From an uncultured Pelagibacteraceae bacterium (lineage in GTDB: Bacteria; Pseudomonadota; Alphaproteobacteria; Pelagibacterales; Pelagibacteraceae): 42,203 bases of DNA. The stretch lies in the NCBI GenBank assembly GCA_902537055.1, contig CACAZW010000008.1:1-42203 (forward strand), read 5' to 3'. Position numbers and translations under genes: made by a program. A model generated the notes under the pieces. That model saw only the letters and a program-made list of their open reading frames with translations, did not search any database and had not been told where the DNA came from. Below, in pieces: positions 34,912-42,203 of this stretch. Each line of letters starts with the position of its first letter. Positions within the stretch are counted from its first letter, which is position 1.

Positions 34912-35470
34912 AAAGAACACTGCAGTATTTATAAGTGGTAGAGGTAGTAACCTAAAATCATTAATAAAATATTCAAAAACAAAAAAATCTTTAATTAGAA
35001 TTGTTCTAGTTGTCTCTGATAATCTTAGTGCAAAAGGGTTAATTTATGCAAATAAATCCAAAATCAACAATATCGTTATTAAATATTCTAATAGAAAAAC
35101 TTTTGAAGGTCGTTTATTAAAATTATTAAAGAGGAATAATGTTGATTTAATTTGTTTAGCTGGATTTATGAAAATACTTTCAGGTAAATTTATAAAACAA
35201 TTCTATAAACCTATACTTAATATACATCCTTCTCTTCTGCCTAAGTATAAAGGACTAAATACACATAATAGAGCAATTCAAAATAAAGACAAATACTCTG
35301 GGGCTACAGTCCATATTGTAAATCATAAATTAGATTCAGGTAAAATTATATTACAAAAAAAAGTTAAAATTTTAAAAACAGATAGTGAAAAAAGTTTAGC
35401 AAAAAAAGTTCTAAAAATTGAGCATAAAATATACTCAAAAGCAATTATTAAATTATTGGCTAGTGATTAA
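34892..35470 (+). CDS. purN: Phosphoribosylglycinamide formyltransferase
   Basis: This 192-residue enzyme transfers a formyl group from 10-formyl-THF to GAR in purine synthesis. It shows the phosphate loop ISGRGSNLKSLI, the formyl-folate motif LAGFMKILSGKFI, the catalytic block LNIHPSLLPKYKGLNTHNRAI (Asn, His) and GATVHIVNHKLDSG with the catalytic Asp. The start is taken as the GTG at 34892, within purM. Its 3' end overlaps ndk by 11 bp on the other strand. Confidence 0.95.
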   Translation: MEKSPGKKNTAVFISGRGSNLKSLIKYSKTKKSLIRIVLVVSDNLSAKGLIYANKSKINNIVIKYSNRKTFEGRLLKLLKRNNVDLICLAGFMKILSGKFIKQFYKPILNIHPSLLPKYKGLNTHNRAIQNKDKYSGATVHIVNHKLDSGKIILQKKVKILKTDSEKSLAKKVLKIEHKIYSKAIIKLLASD

Positions 35471-35870
35471 AAAAAAAATCTAATTCAATCTTGGCATTTT
35501 CAGTACTGTCTGAGCCATGAACAGAGTTTTTATCAATTGAAATACCATATTTTTTCCTCAAAGTGCCCTCCTCTGCATCATCTGGATTTGTAGCTCCCAT
35601 TAACTTTCTATTTTCCACAACTGCATTTTCTCGTTCTAAAGTCATGACAACAATAGGACCTGATGATAAATAAGTGCATAAATCGTTATAAAATGGTTTG
35701 GACTCATGTACTTTATAGAATCTTTCGGCTTCCTCTTTAGATATATGGATTTTTTTTTCTTTTATTATTTCAAATCCATTATTTATAAATTCCTCTTTAA
35801 TTTGATCTTGAAGATTTCTTTCAACTGCATCTGGTTTAATTATCGATAGAGTTTGCTCAATATTACTCAT
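35460..35870 (-). CDS. ndk: Nucleoside diphosphate kinase
   Basis: This 136-residue kinase swaps the terminal phosphate among NTPs and NDPs. It has the start EQTLSIIKPDAVERN, the nucleotide loop MGATNPDDAEEGTLRKKYG and the phosphorylated His118 in NSVHGSDS. I chose the ATG at 35870, which has a good ribosome site (GAGGA); an in-frame TTG four codons upstream is less likely. It overlaps the pepA stop by 8 nt and purN by 11 bp. Confidence 0.97.
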   Translation of the reverse strand: MSNIEQTLSIIKPDAVERNLQDQIKEEFINNGFEIIKEKKIHISKEEAERFYKVHESKPFYNDLCTYLSSGPIVVMTLERENAVVENRKLMGATNPDDAEEGTLRKKYGISIDKNSVHGSDSTENAKIELDFFFNH

Positions 35871-37299
35871 AGTTGTCCTCAATTAATTTATTTAATAATC
35901 TAACTCCATAACCAGTGGCACCTCCTGAGTTAAGTGCTCCTCCATATTTTGAAAAGGCCATACCAGCAATATCTAAATGGGCCCAAGGAGTTTTATTTAT
36001 TATGAACCTTTGTAAAAATTGTGCTGCTGTAGTCGAACCTGCTCCACCTACATAATTAATGTTTTGCATATCTGCATTTTTAGAATTTATTAATTTGTCA
36101 AAGTTTTCGTTTAAAGGCATTCTCCAAAGTTTTTCTTCAACACTTTCACCTGCATCGATTAATTGTTTAGATAATTTATCATTGTTTGAAAATAGACCAG
36201 CATATTCTGAGCCAAGAGAAACAATTATAGCTCCAGTTAATGTTGCTAAATCAATAATAAATTGCGGCTTAAATTTTTCCTCTGTAAATGTCAAAGCATC
36301 TGCTAAAACTAATCTTCCTTCAGCATCAGTATTTAAAACTTCAATTGTTTTTCCACTATAAGATTTAACAATATCACCAGGTCTTTGAGCATTTCCACTT
36401 ACCATATTTTCTACAAGTCCAACGACTCCAACAGCATTAATTTTTGATTTTCTTAAAGCAAGAGTTTTCATTAAACCAACAACAGTAGCTGAGCCTGCCA
36501 TATCGTAAGTCATATCTTCCATAAATTTTGCTGGTTTTAAAGAATAGCCTCCAGTGTCGAAGCAAACACCTTTTCCAACAAATCCCAAAGGTTTAGATTT
36601 ACTTTTTGTGCCTTTCCATTCTATAGTTACTAAGTATGACCCCCTGATACTTCCTTGTCCTACACCTAATAAAGCATTCATACCCATCTTTTTTAATTTT
36701 TTTTGATCGTATACAGTAACTTTTAATCCAAATTTTCTTAATTTAACTATACGTCTTGCATATTCATCAGGATGTAAAACGTTTCCTGGTTCAGAGACAA
36801 GATCCCTAGTTAGAAAAACACCTTCTAAAAGTGAATTTAATTTATTTCTTAATGAATTTGAACCTTTGGATTTTGCTCCAACTATATATATATTATTTAT
36901 TTCATATTTGGTTTTATCAGATTTATAAACATTGAACTCATAAGACTTGAGTTGCGCTCCATGTAAAAGTTTTTCCAATTGAACATTGGTAAGAAAAGAT
37001 GAGCTAGGTGTAAAAAATGATTTTTCAATTTTGTTATTTTTTAAAAAAATAAACAATTGTGATCCAAGGTTTTCATAATCTAAAGAAGTTCTAGACTTCA
37101 TACAATTTACAAAAATGAAATTTTTGTCTTTTATATTTTTAATAGAGAATTTTTTCTCTAAAAATAACTTATCGTTAAATAATGATTTATTCGAAGATTT
37201 TAGTATTTTATTTTTAACAGATCTATCTTTTACTAGAATAATCTCATTATCCATAGCTTGTTTAGGAACTTTATTTACAAAATCTAATTTTAGCTTCAT
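35863..37299 (-). CDS. pepA: Leucyl aminopeptidase (M17)
   Basis: This 478-residue cytosol aminopeptidase removes N-terminal residues from peptides. The C-terminal catalytic domain has GFVGKGVCFDTGGYSLKPAKFMEDMTYDMAGSATV, with the catalytic Lys and metal Asp residues, and the signature NTDAEGRLVLADALTF. AAQFLQRFIINKTPWAHLDIAGMAFSK follows near the end. The N-terminal domain is poorly conserved, as in most of the family. Two zinc or manganese ions should bind, and the enzyme normally forms hexamers. It is the first gene of a pepA-ndk unit and is divergent from lptF. Confidence 0.96.
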   Translation of the reverse strand: MKLKLDFVNKVPKQAMDNEIILVKDRSVKNKILKSSNKSLFNDKLFLEKKFSIKNIKDKNFIFVNCMKSRTSLDYENLGSQLFIFLKNNKIEKSFFTPSSSFLTNVQLEKLLHGAQLKSYEFNVYKSDKTKYEINNIYIVGAKSKGSNSLRNKLNSLLEGVFLTRDLVSEPGNVLHPDEYARRIVKLRKFGLKVTVYDQKKLKKMGMNALLGVGQGSIRGSYLVTIEWKGTKSKSKPLGFVGKGVCFDTGGYSLKPAKFMEDMTYDMAGSATVVGLMKTLALRKSKINAVGVVGLVENMVSGNAQRPGDIVKSYSGKTIEVLNTDAEGRLVLADALTFTEEKFKPQFIIDLATLTGAIIVSLGSEYAGLFSNNDKLSKQLIDAGESVEEKLWRMPLNENFDKLINSKNADMQNINYVGGAGSTTAAQFLQRFIINKTPWAHLDIAGMAFSKYGGALNSGGATGYGVRLLNKLIEDNYE

Positions 37300-37353
37300 T
37301 TTTTTGAAATATTTAATAGATATTGTTGTATATTTATTAAATTTATAATTTCA

Positions 37354-38490
37354 ATGAATAAATTAATATTTCGTAAATTTTATTTTGATATATTAACTTT
37401 TTTTATGTTATCCTCTCTTGCAATCACTGCAATTGTATGGGTTATTCAAGGAGTAAATCTATTAGATATAGTCACTGAGCAAGGGCATTCTTTTAAAGTT
37501 TATTTTATTTATTCGATTTTAAGCATACCAAAAATCTTTTCGAAGCTTATAATTTTTTCGTATTTTTTAAGTCTATATGTAATAATAAATCGATACGATG
37601 AAAATAATCAAATTTTGGTATTTTGGACAAATGGTATTAAAAAAATTTCATTTATTAACTTTGTTTTAAGAGTATCTATTTTTTTTGTTATAATCCAATT
37701 GACATTTAATACAATTATTGTTCCTTATACACAAAACTTATCTCAAAAGTACTTAAAAAATTCATCAATTGATTTTTTTCCGAAACTTATACAAGAAAAA
37801 AAGTTTTCTAAAGTGATGAAAAATTTGAATATTTTTGTTGAAGAATACCATGATACTGGAATTTTAGAAGGAATCTATATTAAAGAAAAACTTAAAAATG
37901 GTGAAAATAAAATTATAATAGCAAGCAAAGGTGAATTAGAAAAAAATGATAATGGATATAATTTTCAGCTATATAATGGTAAAATTATAAATATAGATAA
38001 AAAAGGAAATTTTAATTTAGGCTTTAAAGAAACAGTATATAAATTAACTAATTTAAATTTTAAAACAAGAAAAGAGAATAAACTAGGAGAGATTAAAAGT
38101 TCTTTTCTTTTTTCCTGTATTAATAAATTCTCAAATAATAGAAAAAACGAAAATATTAGGTGTGGTGAGAATAATGATAATTTATTCGCAGTCAAAGATA
38201 TTTACGAAGAGCTCTTTAAAAGAATAATCAATCCAATATATATCATTATATTATCTTTAGTTTGCTCGCTTTTAATTTTGAAATCAAAATCTGAATTATT
38301 TAGGAGTTATTTTAAATTTATTATATTTTGTCTAGGATTTGCAATTATTGTATTTTCAGAATTAAGTTATAAGTTTGTGAGCTCTAATATTCAAATCGAA
38401 ATATTAACTTTGTTTTTCCCTATTATGTCAGTGATTCTATTCTATATTTATATTTTAATAAGAACCAATTTTAATCTTAGACTTTTATGA
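37354..38490 (+). CDS. lptF: LPS export permease LptF
   Basis: This 378-residue permease subunit of the LptB2FG transporter extracts LPS from the inner membrane. Typical features are the N-terminal LTFFMLSSLAITAIVWVIQGVNLLDIVTEQG, three spans before a periplasmic beta-jellyroll region (about residues 135-280), and three spans at the C-terminus. The order lptF-lptG-lptD is usual in alphaproteobacteria. Its stop overlaps the lptG start (ATGA). SAR11 cells do make an outer membrane, but the exact lipid carried is not known from sequence. Confidence 0.9.
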   Translation: MNKLIFRKFYFDILTFFMLSSLAITAIVWVIQGVNLLDIVTEQGHSFKVYFIYSILSIPKIFSKLIIFSYFLSLYVIINRYDENNQILVFWTNGIKKISFINFVLRVSIFFVIIQLTFNTIIVPYTQNLSQKYLKNSSIDFFPKLIQEKKFSKVMKNLNIFVEEYHDTGILEGIYIKEKLKNGENKIIIASKGELEKNDNGYNFQLYNGKIINIDKKGNFNLGFKETVYKLTNLNFKTRKENKLGEIKSSFLFSCINKFSNNRKNENIRCGENNDNLFAVKDIYEELFKRIINPIYIIILSLVCSLLILKSKSELFRSYFKFIIFCLGFAIIVFSELSYKFVSSNIQIEILTLFFPIMSVILFYIYILIRTNFNLRLL

Positions 38491-39569
38491 CAATAAAAAA
38501 ATATCAAAGCTACATTAGTTTACTATTTATTAAAAATTTTATTAAAATTAGCTTAGTATTTTTTTGTGTTATAATTTTAGTAAATTTTTTTGAAGAAATA
38601 AGATTTTCTGAAAAATATGATATAGAAATTCATAATATAATATATTTATCAGCCCTTAATGCTCCTTCTTTGATATTTGAAATCCTTCCTTTTGTTTTTT
38701 TTGTTTCTATAAAATTTTTTTATTTGAATTTAAGTGAAAAGAATGAATTAGAAATTTTCAATTCTAATGGTATAAGTAATTTAAAAATTATATATATTAT
38801 TTCTATTGTTTCAATATTATTAGGTGTATTTTTATTATCTTTTTACTATACGTTATCATCGTCTTTAAAAAGTCACTATCTGGATATAAAAAACAGGTTC
38901 TCTAATTCAAATGAATATTTAGCTGTAGTAAATGATGATGGTCTTTGGATCAAAGAGGAAATAGATAATAAACTATATATAATCCATGCTGAAAAATTTA
39001 AAAAAAACAAACTTGAGTATTTAACTATAAACGAAACAAGTAAATATTATGACAATAAAAATACAATATTGGCTGAAAGTGCGAATATAAACTCAAAAAA
39101 TTGGCGATTAGAAAATGTATCAATATTGAATGAAAATGGGAAGTCTAAAGAAATGAAAAGTTTTATTCATAACTCTTCATTTAATGGTGAAATTATATCC
39201 AATTTATTTTCGAATCTAAATGCATTAAATATTCACGAACTCCATAAATTATCTAATAGTTACTCGAATATAGGATACTCAAATACTGATATTAAAATAC
39301 ATTTAAATAAAATATACAGTATGCCTCTGTTTTATATTTTAATGACAATTTTGGGTTTTATCATAATTAATAAATTGAAACATTTTAAATCAAAATTTTT
39401 TGTTATAATTATCGGAATATTTATTTCAGTTATAGTCTACTATCTAAATTATTTCTCAAGTTTGTTGGGAAATAATGGAGTTTTGCCCATTTATTTGTCT
39501 GTCTGGGTACCTTTATTTATATTATTTTTAATTTGCAACATTGGTTTACTTAAAATAAATGAAAATTAG
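38487..39569 (+). CDS. lptG: LPS export permease LptG
   Basis: The 360-residue second permease subunit of LptB2FG has the same layout as LptF: three N-terminal spans, a jellyroll domain, and three C-terminal spans. Recognisable blocks are FEILPFVFFVSIKFFYLNLSEKNELEIFNSNGIS, the coupling helix that contacts LptB, GLWIKEE near the start of the jellyroll, and YSMPLFYILMTILGFI. It overlaps lptF by 4 nt and lptD by 11 nt. The partner ATPase lptB is not in this window. Confidence 0.9.
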   Translation: MTIKKYQSYISLLFIKNFIKISLVFFCVIILVNFFEEIRFSEKYDIEIHNIIYLSALNAPSLIFEILPFVFFVSIKFFYLNLSEKNELEIFNSNGISNLKIIYIISIVSILLGVFLLSFYYTLSSSLKSHYLDIKNRFSNSNEYLAVVNDDGLWIKEEIDNKLYIIHAEKFKKNKLEYLTINETSKYYDNKNTILAESANINSKNWRLENVSILNENGKSKEMKSFIHNSSFNGEIISNLFSNLNALNIHELHKLSNSYSNIGYSNTDIKIHLNKIYSMPLFYILMTILGFIIINKLKHFKSKFFVIIIGIFISVIVYYLNYFSSLLGNNGVLPIYLSVWVPLFILFLICNIGLLKINEN

Positions 39570-41952
39570 ATATTTCTCACTTGCTCTATTTGTATTTTTT
39601 TCTTCAACAATAAATCTATTTTCTGAGGAGATAAATTTTAAAGCAAAAAATATGAATATTGAGGATAATGGCAATACAATTATTGCATACAGTTCTGAAG
39701 TTTATATTCCAAAAAATAATATTAATATTAAATCTAATATTGCAAAACAGTTTAAAAAAGAAAATTTATTAATTTTCAAGGATAATGTTTTAGTAGAAGA
39801 TGAAATTAATAAAATTAATATTGAAAGTGAAAATATTAGATACGAAAAAAATAATGATATTTTTTTTAGTTTAGGAGATACAATATTTAAAATTGGTAAT
39901 GATTACGTGGTTTATACTTCAGATGTTTATTTTGATAGAAGTAAATTAAAAATGTATGGAAATAAATCTACCAAGATACGTGATAATAATAATAATGTTT
40001 ATAAACTTATAGATGGTTTTGTTTTTGACATTAATAAAGAATTGATAAAATCGAAAAAATCAACAATAACAGATAATAAAGATAATATTTATAAATTTGA
40101 AAACTTAGTTGTAAATTTAAAAACTAAAGAAATTGCTGGTAATGAGCTTAAAGTTGAATTCAATAAAAATTATTTTGGCAATGAAAATAATGATCCTATA
40201 TTAAAAGGAAGAAGTTCTTTTTCCAATGATAATGAGTTGAAAGTTTACAAAGCAGTGTTCAGTACTTGTAACACAAATAAAAAAAAATGTAGAGGATGGG
40301 AACTTAGTACAGATGAATTTACACACAATAAAACCAGAAAAATATTTGAGTATAGAAATTCATGGCTAAAAATATTCGATTTTAAATTATTTTTTTTACC
40401 ATATTTTAATCATCCAGATCCAACTGTAAAAAGAAAATCTGGATTTTTAACACCTTCATACGCAACCTCAGATACTTTGGGTACATCAATTAACTTTCCA
40501 TATTTTAAAATTTTGGGGGAAGATAAAGATATTACATTCAGTCCAAGATACTATGCTGATAAAAGTTTTCTCCTTCAAAATGAGTACAGACAAGCATTTG
40601 AAAATGCAAATATTTTAAGTGATTTTAGTTTTCTAATCGGCAAAGCCGGTACAAAAGGACATTTATTTTATAAACAATCAGGTAAAATCAATAATATAAC
40701 CGATTTTGAATTAAATTTTCAAAATGTTAAAGGAGATAATTATTTGAAGACACATAATTTAATAGAAACATCAGAATTGATTAAAAATGATAGTCTTTTA
40801 ATATCTAATTTAGATTTGAATTTTAATTTTGATAATGCAAGCTTAGATACTTCATTTAAAATATTTGAAGATTTATCAAGAGATACTAAAGACAGATATC
40901 AATATATATTTCCTGATTTTAACTTTACTAGAAATATTGACTTACCAGACAACTACAATGGAAATTTTAATTTTAATTCCTACGGTTATAATAAATTGTA
41001 CGATACAAATGTAAAAGAGTCAGTTATTACAAACGATTTTTTATTTAGATCAAATGACTTTATAAGTCAAAGTGGTATAGTTACTGATTATAATTTATTA
41101 CTAAAAAATTCTAATAATTATAGTGACAATTCAACATTATTTAACGAAAAATTAAACTATGATTTATTTGGATTAATAAAAGTAGACACAAGTTTTCCGT
41201 TAGAAAAAAGATTAAGAGAGTTCACGCATTATCTAAAACCTTTAATCTCTCTGAGATATAGTCCAAATGGAAATAATGACTTATCATCAAAAGATGTTTA
41301 TTTAAATTATAATAGTGTGTTCAATCTTAATCGGATAGGGTCAACTTCACAAGTTGAGGGAGGTGAATCTCTAAGTTTGGGTTTAGAATTTAAAAGACTT
41401 AATAATTTAAGTTCAGATGTTCTAGATTTAAAAGTTGCAAATGTGATCAAACCAAATGAGGACTATAGAATGCCAACAAAATCAAAATTAAATAAAAAAA
41501 GATCAGACATTTTTGGTAACTTAAATTATAGAATGAACAATAACACAACTATAAATTATATTTTTTCGTACGATAAAGACCTAAAATACTCTAATCTTGA
41601 TCAAATAGGTATTGATTTTTCAGTTAATAATTTTTTAACTAATATTTCATACTATTCAGAGCAAAATGATCTACCAGATGCCGAAAATGTAAAAAATTAT
41701 AGCGAATATTCTATTAATGACGAAAATAAATTAAAATTTGAAATTTCAAAAGATTTAAATGACAATTTTACAGAATATTATGACCTAATTTATTCTCATG
41801 AGACAGACTGTATTGCACTTTCATTGAACTTCAATAAATCTTTTTATAGGGATGGAAAATTAGAACCAAGCAAGAATCTCTCATTTTTAATAAAAATAAT
41901 ACCTTTTACTGACTTAGTAGTGCCAAACGTTGGTTCATTAGTAAGTAATTAG
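39559..41952 (+). CDS. lptD: LPS assembly outer-membrane protein LptD
   Basis: This 797-residue outer-membrane beta-barrel inserts LPS into the outer leaflet with LptE. A signal peptide (ends about residue 22, NLFSEE) leads to an OstA-like jellyroll of repeated short strands (residues 25-230), then a C-terminal barrel. AVFSTCNTNKKKCRGWELSTDEFTHN is a strong family signature, followed by FFLPYFNHPDPTVKRKSGFLTPSYATSDTLG. Cysteines are few: the pair in that signature and one near the C-terminus (HETDCIAL), which could form the disulfides needed for function. It overlaps lptG by 11 nt and leads into the surA-like gene. Confidence 0.93.
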   Translation: MKIRYFSLALFVFFSSTINLFSEEINFKAKNMNIEDNGNTIIAYSSEVYIPKNNINIKSNIAKQFKKENLLIFKDNVLVEDEINKINIESENIRYEKNNDIFFSLGDTIFKIGNDYVVYTSDVYFDRSKLKMYGNKSTKIRDNNNNVYKLIDGFVFDINKELIKSKKSTITDNKDNIYKFENLVVNLKTKEIAGNELKVEFNKNYFGNENNDPILKGRSSFSNDNELKVYKAVFSTCNTNKKKCRGWELSTDEFTHNKTRKIFEYRNSWLKIFDFKLFFLPYFNHPDPTVKRKSGFLTPSYATSDTLGTSINFPYFKILGEDKDITFSPRYYADKSFLLQNEYRQAFENANILSDFSFLIGKAGTKGHLFYKQSGKINNITDFELNFQNVKGDNYLKTHNLIETSELIKNDSLLISNLDLNFNFDNASLDTSFKIFEDLSRDTKDRYQYIFPDFNFTRNIDLPDNYNGNFNFNSYGYNKLYDTNVKESVITNDFLFRSNDFISQSGIVTDYNLLLKNSNNYSDNSTLFNEKLNYDLFGLIKVDTSFPLEKRLREFTHYLKPLISLRYSPNGNNDLSSKDVYLNYNSVFNLNRIGSTSQVEGGESLSLGLEFKRLNNLSSDVLDLKVANVIKPNEDYRMPTKSKLNKKRSDIFGNLNYRMNNNTTINYIFSYDKDLKYSNLDQIGIDFSVNNFLTNISYYSEQNDLPDAENVKNYSEYSINDENKLKFEISKDLNDNFTEYYDLIYSHETDCIALSLNFNKSFYRDGKLEPSKNLSFLIKIIPFTDLVVPNVGSLVSN

Positions 41953-41958
41953 CCCCAC

Positions 41959-42203
41959 ATGATCAAATTAAATATAATTTTTTGTATTTTTATTTCATTT
42001 ATAATCACAAATACGTGTTTTTCAAAAATTGAGATTAAGTATAAAATAAACAATAATATTATTACAAATGTTGATATTTTAAATGAGAGGAATTATTTAA
42101 TTTTTTTAAGACCAAACTTAAAAGATTTGTCTGATGAAGAAATTATAAAGATATCAGAAAATTCACTAATCAGAGAGTTAATTAAAAAAAAAGAGATAGA
42201 TAG
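41959..42203 (+). CDS. surA: SurA-like periplasmic chaperone/prolyl isomerase, N-terminal part
   Basis: The frame starts with an ATG at 41959, six nt after the lptD stop, and stays open to the window end (81 codons seen). A signal peptide covers about the first 22 residues. KYKINNNIITNVDILNERNYLIFLRPNLKDLSDEEI is the diverged form of the SurA N-terminal domain start (normally VNDEVITxSEL). SurA escorts outer-membrane barrels such as LptD, and lptD-surA is a conserved gene pair, which supports the call. The isomerase domains lie beyond the window, so family assignment rests on this region and on context. Confidence 0.78.
   Translation, partial: MIKLNIIFCIFISFIITNTCFSKIEIKYKINNNIITNVDILNERNYLIFLRPNLKDLSDEEIIKISENSLIRELIKKKEID

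Noticed and set aside
1..42203. tRNA, rRNA, CRISPR array, IS element or prophage
   Set aside because: All intergenic gaps were read on both strands; none holds a cloverleaf, regularly spaced repeats, a transposase or phage genes.

Overview
The window is a contiguous stretch of a very AT-rich, tightly packed bacterial chromosome. Gene content and order point to an alphaproteobacterium of the SAR11 group (Pelagibacterales). The evidence is Lys/Asn/Ile-rich proteins, overlapping stop and start codons, almost no intergenic DNA, and several alphaproteobacterial gene neighbourhoods: iscR-sufBCDSU-sufT-sufA, rne next to mrcA-prfB, accBC near DUF2155 and NDUFA12, DUF2066-hda, and lptF-lptG-lptD-surA. 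No rRNA, tRNA, IS element, prophage or CRISPR array was seen. The lineage is inferred from gene content, not from a marker gene.

Layout. 1-5216 (+): the end of an inositol 2-dehydrogenase-like gene, a three-gene sugar ABC transporter (binding protein, permease, ATPase) with a strong hairpin terminator after the binding protein, a DMT permease, and a homocysteine S-methyltransferase broken by one in-frame TAA. 5209-6572 (-): a second DMT permease and a YbaK-type tRNA deacylase. 6718-8124 (+): glnA. 8125-8357: a gap holding a GC-rich 44-nt fold and a doubtful 54-codon reading frame. 8358-14508 (-): a complete SUF iron-sulfur operon led by an IscR-type regulator, with a clear IscR-type box overlapping its promoter. 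14638-17668: an alpha/beta hydrolase, anmK and tyrS. 17665-23674 (-): an AsmA/YhdP-like protein, prfB with the +1 frameshift site, and mrcA. 23756-25522 (+): a short RNase E/G without the usual zinc-link motif. 25515-26506 (-): thiG and thiS. 26523-28715 (+): aroQ, accB, accC. 28712-29438 (-): a DUF2155 protein and an NDUFA12-like complex I accessory protein. 29547-30368 (+): a free-standing protein homologous to the C-terminus of B12-dependent ribonucleotide reductase. 30369-33879 (-): aspS, an Hda-like DnaA-family ATPase and a DUF2066 protein. 33889-35470 (+): purM, purN. 35460-37299 (-): ndk, pepA. 37354-end (+): lptF, lptG, lptD and the start of a surA-like gene.

Together these are mostly housekeeping functions: nitrogen assimilation, Fe-S assembly, translation, cell-wall and outer-membrane building, fatty acid, thiamine, shikimate and purine synthesis. 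The accessory part is the sugar-uptake block at the left end. I found no multi-gene system that looks wholly new. The best leads are the structured element behind glnA, the interrupted methyltransferase, the RNase E lacking its zinc link, the stand-alone reductase-tail protein with a palindromic upstream region, and the near absence of intrinsic terminators, with eight convergent gene pairs that abut, overlap or lie 9 bp apart.
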